Position numbers and translations under genes: made by a program
The notes under the pieces: model-generated
Told to the model about the DNA's origin: nothing
What the model saw: only the letters and a program-made list of their open reading frames with translations
Database searches by the model: none
Shown here: in pieces, positions 56,365-64,000 of the stretch
Numbering within the stretch: the stretch's first letter is position 1
Layout: each line of letters starts with the position of its first letter
Assembly: GCF_020382885.2 (NCBI RefSeq)
Contig: NC_058510.1
Coordinates: 299,501-363,500, forward strand
Length of the DNA stretch: 64,000 nt
Direction of reading: 5' to 3'
Source of the DNA: Scatophagus argus
Lineage: Eukaryota; Chordata; Actinopteri; Scatophagidae

Positions 56365-59300
56365 CTGGAAGGTAACCAGGAAAAGGCTTTTGTTTAATAA
56401 CCAACACTGGCAGCCCTCTCTTGTTTCCTGCCAGCTGCTGTCTATGAACCACTGACACCAACATGCACTTCCAGCATGACATGAGATGGAGAAAATATGA
56501 AGGTCCCTGAATGTGCATCATATTTTATGCTGCTCTAGTTGATCTCCAGGATCTGCTGCAGGAGGGTGAAGCCTTTACCTGTCAGATACACAACACGTTT
56601 CCAGACTTCTCTCCTCTCTTGGTCCTGGACCATCAGGGTCACTTTCTCTGGGTTTGTAGTCAGGAAAACTTCAAATGTTGGATAGTAATTTGGTCCAGTC
56701 GATGAGCGAAACGTTGCACACTGAAAACCAGAGGCAACGCGTCATTTTCAGCCCGATTATAAAAGTGGTTGTCTGGTATTTTGCTCTTTGTCAATCTGTT
56801 TGCAACATTCAGCCAAAGTGCTGATGTGGCCTGACTCACCTCAGGCTGTATTGTGAAGCCCTCGGGTTCACAGTGCACACTGTAACTCTGAGTGAAGCTG
56901 AGATGACAGTCAGAGGAGATCCTGATGTTCACAGCTCCTGCTTGTTGGGCAGCAACCTTCAGTAACAGGACAGTTTTATTAGGGAGCTTCAGCTCCACAG
57001 CCTTTATTTTTGGGTGAACTCTTCCTTTAAACCAGTGTGAGAGGATTGGGGAAAAGGAACAAAGTGTGACTGATGTGGATCATCTTTGTGGAAACAGCTG
57101 TGTTGGGAACACATGAAGCTTTACCTCACTTAGAGGGATGTTGTTCGGCAGCAGAAACACATCGAGTACTGGGTGCCCGATGAGTGGAGGTCGGAGGAAC
57201 AGCAGAACTTGGCCGCTGATTGGCGACGAGATGTTCAGAACTCTTTGAATGAAGTCCCAGACCAGACCAAAAGCAGACAGGTGGGGGACTTTCACAACCA
57301 CATGAGTGTCTGTAATGTCCAGCGGCTCCAAGATGCTCATCCCATCATCTGCCATGTGGACGACCGACAACAAGCCTTCAAAGAGCAACGCTGTGAGAGC
57401 AAAGAGCTGTTTTACTGCCAAAACCCAACTCATTTATTACCCCAACTTCCTGTCATTTCAACAGAGGACCTCACTTTCATACAAACTGTCCAAGTTTTAC
57501 TACTTCATTGTTAGTGTTTACCTTCCTTTGTTTCACAGTGCGGCAGGTGGAGCTGACAGACAGCAGCTTCTTCTGAACACTTGATATCAAACAGCAGCCC
57601 TGCAGCCATCTTTCCAGCTGATTGGAGGAGGCTCTCATCCCATTGGACAGTCCTGTACAGCAGCTCTGCCTCCTGAGCCATGACGAACACGAGTCCAGTC
57701 GAGGCACACTGGAACACACCTGGACCAGGACACCTGAACCTGACAGCGTAAGTGTAGGAAGCAGGTGAAGTTAAGTGTGATCACTAAAAGGAGACTCTGT
57801 GGAAATACTTTATGTTTTGGTTACCTGTATGAAGTCTTTCCTGACTCACTCAGCACTTCAGGAGTGAAACTTAACTTCTAAACTTGAAAAAGGCACAAAA
57901 TGAGTTAGTTACTGTGGACAGCATCTAAGCTACACAGAGGCTAACAGTTTAGCAAGCTGACACATGAATACAAATGTTCAAATGAAAAACTGACATCTGT
58001 GTTCAGAGCCTCTTCACACATAAGCTCGAGCTGCTGCTTCAACCCGTCTGGATCATCAGGACTCGGCTGATCCTCTTCCTCCACTCTGTCCTCATCGAGC
58101 TTCGTCTTCAAAGTGGACGGATCTGCTGGATGATTGGAGCCATGGATGGAGACAGGAGGACACACACAAGTCAGACTCACTCATAAACCTGTAGCTGTAA
58201 TGTCCACAGTTCAAGGCTGCTCAGGACCCTTTGGACCACGTCTGTCTCCCCTGTTTCCTGTTGCTTTCTACTGGTCAAGTTGAGATACAGAACGAAGACC
58301 AAGACCAGTCGTGTTGAAGTCAAGACCAGCTCCAGAGGGGGTCAATACCAAGTTAGACCGAGTCCAAACAACAAAAAGACACAAAAACAACAAGGACTGA
58401 GATTCAAGACTTTCTGTCAGTGAGGAACCACCGACACAAGACAACATCCATCATCATCAGCAAGCAGGACACGACAAAAGATCTGCCGGATTTACTGGGA
58501 TTAACTACAAATCTGCTGTGGTAACATCATTTGAAGACATTCCAGTGGACTCACGTCTGTCAGGTCTGTCAGGTCTGTCAGGTCTGTCCAGTGTAGCTGT
58601 GTATTCTCTGCCATCCACCCTGCAGGAATAAACATGAACACAGCAGTTACCTCTCACGAAGTGAGTTAAACCATCAGACGTCGGTTCACTAAAGAGCAGC
58701 ATTATGTTCAGCATCCAAACAGCACAGCAGGAGACTCCACACTGACTTCTTTAAAACCATCAAACATAAAGTTTATCCATGGATATGCAATGGAACTAAA
58801 TACCAGGCTAAAAGAAGGCTCTTTTCATGTCATTTCTTTATTGTATGTTATTTTGATCTGTGAGTGTTTTACTCTCACAGAATGTGAATGTTTTACTTTC
58901 ATGATGACTGAGTCGGCTTTTCAGTTTAAACGTAAGCATGTACACAGTAATGTCACTGCAGCAAACACAGAGGAAACAGAGCTAACATTAAGATTCTGAT
59001 ATTAATATTTTTTAACAGCTCTGATAGAGCGCAGGATTTATCAGGAGGACAGCTGCTTTACTTCAAACAGTTTCACCATATTAAACTGGTCTGTATGTGA
59101 CCTTTGGACGTTGTGTGTTAATAAACAGTGTCATTCTTGATGAAGAGACGCTCCATCCTATTGCAACCTATTTCAGCCACCCACAACCCATTCACAATTA
59201 ATGTCAAGGTTAATTTTGATGACCCAGCCTGACCAAGCATCAGTATGTCGTATCCAGGTCTAAATAACACATTTATGTTATAACACACATTATATGTAAT

Positions 59301-62300
59301 AACACATTAATTCTTACTTTGTGTCTGAGGGTCCAGGTTGATTACTGAAATCTGAAGGAATGTCTTTAGAGCTGTCAGGGTCGCGGGATCCTGAAGATTC
59401 TGATCTGTGCTCCTTTTCCACCAAATCATGCAACTCCTGCACTCCAGTCACCTTGTAAATACGAGGTCCTCTGTGTGGATATAGGCTGTATATACACCAA
59501 AACAGATTCAAATCCACTTAGATCAGGAACTGATTGATTTATAGCCAAGAGTCATGGTAAGATTTGTGAGAAAATGCTCTGCTGCTTGAGGGAGCTCTCA
59601 ATAAATCTGAGCACTGATAAAACTAATCCACTACATCTGTATGAATATGACTGAATGTTGGTGGTCAGCTGGCAGCTAAGAAACTGCTGGATGAGCCACT
59701 AGTCAGTTACTGAAGATGTGACTTCAGTGCTCATCCTGAATGAATATGAAGCTCCAATCTCCTCTCATATCGTCAATGCTTAGCAAAGCAGTCAGTAGGC
59801 CTGGAAAACTGGATCTTTGATTGTATTCTAACTGTGTTGTCCAAAGTACCACCTTTGGCCTACAAATGAGCTCATCAGACAGACTGGCTTCAACTCAGTA
59901 CGAACCTGATCTTCCTCATAGCCTGCAGCATCTGCTTTCGCTCCACTCTATACTGCTGAATCTCTTGTCCAGCAGACAGCAGCTTCACTCCTGTACCCTT
60001 CAGATTGTTGTCACTCAGGTCCAGCTCTCTCAGATGTGAGGGGTTGGACTTCAAAACTGAGTCCAGAAAAGCCCAGCTGATCTCCGACAAAGTGCAGTTC
60101 TTTAATCTGCACAATAAATAATAAATTTAGAAAAGTTAGTGCTTGAAATTGTTCAGTGTTCTATTATCTGTTCAGAATTGAAGGAGGTTTCGAATGCAGG
60201 AGCTTAAAAATGGAAACTCCTGAACACCTGAACCAAATAGGATGCAGGTTAAAACCTACAAAGTACAAAAAAATTGTAAGAGCTCTCATTAATATTTAAG
60301 ACAACATGCTGTTTCTTCAACAAGCATATGGGTACTTCACCTCTTTAACTCTGCCGGGGCCTTCCTTTTGCTGGGAATGGCTGCTGCTGCTAATGGTGAA
60401 GAAAAATGCTATCTAGTGGATAATTTCACGTAATACACCATATGTTGGTTCAACTGTGTTTGATCTTGTCAAAATCCACAGTTTGTGTAATCGTTGGGTC
60501 TCGGACTGTTGATGCTGGTGGAGTGAAAACATCACATGTGGGTCACCAGAGCTCATTATCTGCTAGTTAGGTAAGAAACAGTTTGATGATGATTTCTGAT
60601 TTATTACCTTGTACTTTTATTTGTTTAATGGATTTGGCTGATGATGGCACCAAGATGGCGCTTCATAAGGCAGGCGTGGCCCAGAACTCTCTAGTAGTCT
60701 AGGTGTGTTTGTTTTTGTTTCTTTTCGACAATTCAAATTCTACCACTTTTACAGCAGAAGAATTGCTCAACATACAACAGTCAACTCCAGTCAGCCTACA
60801 AGTGTTTTCTTCAGACCACAAAAAGGTTTTCGGAACAGGGATTTTGTACTCCGCCGGGAGTAGCTTCTAAGTTTGATATGTTAGCACAGGTACTGCACAA
60901 TGACGTTGCAGTATTTTGAATGTTGTTTTTCTTCTCCCTATAGAAGTGCCACTCCACCTTTTTTATCAGCCTGATGTCTGCAGCTTAGCGTCACCACAAC
61001 CTTTAAAAAATGATGTCTGACCTGAGAGTCTCCAGTCTGCAGTGCGGACTCTGCAGTTCTGCAGACAGCAGCTTCACTCCTGAATCCTGCAGGTTGTTGC
61101 CACTCAGGTCCAGTTCTGTCAGATGGGAGGGGTTGGACTTGAGAGCTGAGGCCACAGAAGCACAGCTGATCTCTGATAAACTGCAGGAACTCAGTCTGAA
61201 CAAAGAATAAATGATGGAGACAAAAATCCAGTTATAATCCAGTCAGATCTGTTCAGGTTTCAAATGTGCAGCTCAGCATTTATGTGTCCTCATCAATGAG
61301 CTTCTCCCTAAAATGTGCAGAGTGACTTTGTAATTGTGGATCTTCATACTGTGAGTCTTCTACAGATAACATCGAAATGGCAGCACAAGATGCACACACC
61401 CAATGGGATTAGAGGAGAAAAGGTAGATTGAACAAAAAGCTATCGCAACTGAAAAGGGGCTTTGACCTCTCTGTGATCCAGTCTGTGTGTGTTCGCCAGC
61501 ATCAATATCGATGATCAGACTTTAGTTGTGAAAACACAATGAAATGAACAGAAACCAAAAACATATTTTTACTTAAGCTAGTAAATTTGTATCAGTTTAA
61601 AACAAATATGAGTTCAGATTGGATAAAATTGTGACATTTTACCAAAATTTCCAAACTTTCAGTTACTATAAGAATTATGGACATTGGACATTCTCTTTAA
61701 GAATCAGGAATCTTTTGTAACAGCAGAGTACATTTAGATCAACAAACAAAATGAAAACATTTTGGATGTAAGTTGTGCTTGAATATAATTTAGGTTCCGT
61801 AGTTAATTAAACATGATCTTCAATGGTCAGTGAACACACCTCAGAGTCTCCAGTCTGCAGTGTGGACTCTGCAGGAAGTCACACAGCAGCTTCACTCCTG
61901 AATCCTGCAGGGGGTTTCCACTCAGGTCCAGAACTCTCAGATGTGAGGGGTTGGACTTCAGAGCTGAGACCAGAGAAGCACAGCTGATCTCTGACAGACT
62001 GCAGCCACTCAGTCTGAATGAAGACGAAATGATGGACATATTAATTGGTCTCACCTGCCATCTTTTTGTAGTAATTACAACAGAGTCCTTTTTCATATCC
62101 ATCTTATATTAGACACTTCTTGAACATCTTGAACAGATCTTGAATCCTTCTTTGTTGTGAGGTTTTGGCCTGTGTTACTCTTAGCTCTGGTTTAATATAC
62201 ACCACCACAGCAGCAGCTGTGCGCTTTGTGTCTGTACCAACCATACTGACATCACTGACAGTGAACTGACCTCAGTCTCTCCAGTCCACAGTTTAGACTC

Positions 62301-62444
62301 TCCAGTCCAGCAGACAGCAGCTTCCCTCCTGAATCCTGCAGCTTGTTGTCACTCAGGTCCAGCTCTCTGAGATGTGAGGGGTTGGACTTCAGAGCCGAGA
62401 CCAGAGAAGCACAGCTGATCTCTGACAAGTTGCAGTTCCTCAGT
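55664..62444 (-). CDS. NLRP1-like inflammasome receptor: LRR, FIIND (ZU5-UPA) and CARD (3' part of gene)
   Basis: Thirteen exons in transcript order: 62271-62444, 61840-62013, 61022-61195, 59906-60106, 59318-59470, 58555-58619, 57995-58125, 57825-57877, 57522-57739, 57125-57390, 56840-56956, 56579-56720, 55664-56364 (stop). All phases agree; about 855 residues. Order: four LRR units, a charged linker, ZU5, UPA, a repeat spacer, CARD. Family knowledge: in NLRP1 and CARD8 the ZU5-UPA module cleaves itself and the released UPA-CARD activates caspase-1. This C-terminus is unlike the many fish NLRs that end in B30.2. The NACHT domain should be encoded beyond 64 kb; I see none in 62445-64000. Not named further because fish have several such genes. 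Confidence 0.86.
55925..56335 (-). repeat. 18-bp coding minisatellite in the NLR CARD exon
   Basis: About 23 tandem 18-bp units, GC-rich (plus strand CTGGGCCCCTGTCCCCTG-like), all in frame. Third-position and unit-to-unit variation (P/L, E/G, R/G) shows drift after expansion. Copy number is probably polymorphic. Confidence 0.92.
56579..56956 (-). CDS. C-terminal UPA exons
   Basis: Exons 56840-56956 (39 codons, [33 protein letters not shown]) and 56579-56720 ([18 protein letters not shown]) complete the UPA subdomain. The [11 protein letters not shown] phrase is a hallmark of fish FIIND proteins. Confidence 0.87.
57125..57877 (-). CDS. ZU5 and start of UPA (FIIND) exons
   Basis: Exon 57825-57877 begins ZU5 ([17 protein letters not shown]), 57522-57739 continues it ([39 protein letters not shown]) and 57125-57390 begins UPA ([48 protein letters not shown]). 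The Ser of LLSVVH is a candidate for the autocleavage Ser at the ZU5/UPA boundary; I infer this from position only. Confidence 0.87.
59906..60106 (-). CDS. Terminal, altered LRR exon of the NLR gene
   Basis: It starts as a normal LRR ([20 protein letters not shown]) but, in place of the [12 protein letters not shown] end, continues with a charged helix [20 protein letters not shown] over 201 nt. It ends in phase 2 and joins the linker exon 59318-59470 ([18 protein letters not shown]). This is the cap of the LRR array. Confidence 0.85.
60645..60850 (+). mobile_element. Possible LINE 5' fragment in an NLR intron
   Basis: GATGGCACCAAGATGGCGC followed by a short frame [18 protein letters not shown] resembles the beginning of a LINE ORF2. 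The remaining intron 60107-61021 shows nothing else. Confidence 0.3.
61022..62444 (-). CDS. Three 174-nt leucine-rich-repeat exons of the NLR gene
   Basis: Exons 62271-62444, 61840-62013 and 61022-61195 are each 58 codons, phase 2 at both ends. Each carries [17 protein letters not shown] then [20 protein letters not shown] text, the ribonuclease-inhibitor-type LRR of NLRs. Equal length and phase mean units can be lost, gained or skipped without frameshift. Confidence 0.9.
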
Positions 62445-63350
62445 CTGAATGAAGAACAAATTATGTGGTTACACTGCACAATAAGGTTACATTAATTAAC
62501 ATTTGTTAATGCAGTCACAAGCATTAACTGACAGTTAATCAGTACAATAATAAGAATAAAGTAACTGAAAATGTTTCTTTATTAACAATGAACATTATAT
62601 TAATATACTAAAATATCAGTATGTGGTTGATAAAAATGTTAACATGTAAGTCATATAATTCTCAGCTCGGTGATGTTATAAGTTGGAAGATGGAAAAGTA
62701 AGTGGACGATTCTTTAAAAAAACACTCTTAATGAAATGTCTTGGCTGTGAACTTCATAACATACATGTGAACTAACATGTCATCAGCCACACACCAACAT
62801 GTAACACATAAACCCTTAACAAGAGTTTGGTTACTGTTAGTTGTGCTTATTGTGTATTAATGCTTATTATTCTATTAACTTTTGTTAAGTGCATTTTTAT
62901 GAACTACTGAATCACGTATAAATTAATACTTTATTTGACTTGAACATCATTAGTAAATAATTAGTAGACACATTAGTGAACTGTTCATGATTACTACTAC
63001 ATTCACTAAAGTTAATTAATGTACTCTTTTGTAAAGTCTTAGTCTTGATGTAACTCTGGAAGACAACATTCCTACTTAGAATCTGTCCAGAACTGAAGAA
63101 GGTGAGAAGGTGAGAACACCTGAACTCAACAGGATGCAGGTTAAATAGTTTTAACCTGTGCATTGTTCCCTGTGAAATCCACTGTGTTAGGGTGATCAGG
63201 ATTATCCTTAATGAGCGAGTGAACAACTGAGCGTCCTGTCAGAGTGGTTGTTATCCGGGATGCTTCGGCTGTGCAGTCCCCTCACTGTGCATGCAGGGCT
63301 GCTATCTCTCCTGCTCTGCTCTTACTGACTGCATAGAAAAGCAGTAAATA
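62445..63350. other. NLR intron upstream of the first visible LRR exon
   Basis: AT-rich, no further LRR or NACHT exon visible. Open frames are short and domain-free. Confidence 0.5.
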
Positions 63351-63389
63351 AAATGTATAATAGAATGCCTTTTTGAAAGTTGAGTCCCA

Positions 63390-64000
63390 GAGGGCTTGAA
63401 ACATAGTCTATTGACACATAAAAAGGCCCTTCGTGAAGCCAGAACAGCTTATTATTCAACATTAATAGAGCAAAACAAGAACAACCCACGTTTTCTCTTT
63501 AACACTGTAGCCAGGCTGACAAAGAGTCACAGCTCTGTTGAGCCTTGTATTCCTGCAGCTCTTAGTAGTGAAGACTTCATGAGTTTCTTCACCAATAAAA
63601 TCACTAACTAACTTAGAGAAAAAATCAATAAAGATCTCCCCAGAATAGCCGATATACTTCCAGAGACCTCTTTTAGTCCCAATCCATCTCTGGACAGCTT
63701 CCTGCCCATAGACCTCCCCAAGCTGACCTCCAGCATTAACAAATCTAACCCAACTACATGTCTCTTAGACCCCATCCCAACTAAGCTCCTCAACGACGTC
63801 TTTCCTTTGAATGGCGTTTCCTTCTTAGATCAGATCAACTTATCTTTAACAACAGGTTATGTACCACAGGCATTTAAAACCGCTGTCATTAGACCTTTAC
63901 TTAAAAAACCTTCACTTGACCCAGACATCTTAGCAAACTATAGGCCGATACCCAACCTCCTGTTTTTATCTAAAATACTTGAAAGAGTGGTTGCAAATCA
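63390..64000 (+). mobile_element. LINE-2 element running off the window end
   Basis: The plus strand reads [56 protein letters not shown] and AVIRPLLKKPSLDPDILANY up to ERVVANQ at the edge. This is the region between endonuclease and RT plus the start of RT of the same LINE-2 group as at 30.4 kb. A TAA at about 63609 interrupts the frame. It lies in the intron upstream of the NLR LRR exons, antisense to that gene. Confidence 0.85.

Noticed and set aside
55854..56375. Plus-strand 173-codon Pro/Gly/Ser-rich frame
   Set aside because: Antisense reading of the 18-bp coding minisatellite in the NLR CARD exon. The minus strand has the CARD and phase-consistent exons.
62445..63350. NACHT or further LRR exons of the NLR gene
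   Set aside because: Searched by eye on the minus strand for the [11 protein letters not shown] phrases and Walker motifs; none found. They must lie outside the window.
1..64000. CRISPR arrays, operons, insertion sequences, prophage
   Set aside because: The tandem repeats lack spacers of the required kind and the sequence is plainly vertebrate nuclear DNA, so prokaryotic systems do not apply.

Overview
The window is eukaryotic nuclear DNA from a ray-finned (teleost) fish. Its genes are split by GT-AG introns, the encoded proteins are vertebrate, and the non-coding DNA is full of fish repeats: long (CA)n/(GT)n tracts, Tc1-like transposons, LINE-2 and Rex1-like LINEs, and a tRNA-derived SINE. 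I rebuilt five protein-coding genes exon by exon. Intron phases agree at every junction in all five.

Layout. (1) 403-19027, + strand: the 3' part of a receptor tyrosine phosphatase closest to PTPRM, with the end of the juxtamembrane region, the active D1 domain, the degenerate D2 domain and the stop codon. The ectodomain exons lie upstream of the window. (2) 23181-26617, + strand: a complete three-exon C2H2 zinc-finger gene with 12 fingers in six regular pairs. (3) 29209-36115, - strand: a complete eight-exon chondrolectin gene (chodl), a type I membrane C-type lectin. (4) 43715-49165, - strand, with a probable non-coding first exon near 52.5 kb: a complete galnt11, the Golgi O-GalNAc transferase. 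(5) 55664-62444, - strand: the 3' part of an NLRP1-like inflammasome receptor (LRR exons, ZU5-UPA/FIIND, CARD). Its NACHT exons would lie beyond 64 kb.

Between and inside these genes are transposons: a Rex1-like LINE with a long open RT frame in a galnt11 intron; three LINE-2 RT copies at 30.4, 49.6 and 63.4 kb; an inverted LINE-2 5' part with an ORF1 esterase at 38.8-40.9 kb; and two Tc1-like elements, one carrying another Tc1 inserted at a TA. Satellites include a 31-bp minisatellite in a ptprm intron, a 0.5-kb CA-rich array and an 18-bp coding minisatellite in the NLR gene.

The genes belong to different processes (adhesion signalling, transcription, a neuronal/muscle lectin, mucin-type glycosylation, innate immunity), so this is neighbourhood and not an operon or pathway. 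The most interesting structural signal is the placement of (CA)n just after splice donors and (GT)n just before acceptors in ptprm and galnt11. This looks like intron-bridging RNA structure standing in for polypyrimidine tracts.
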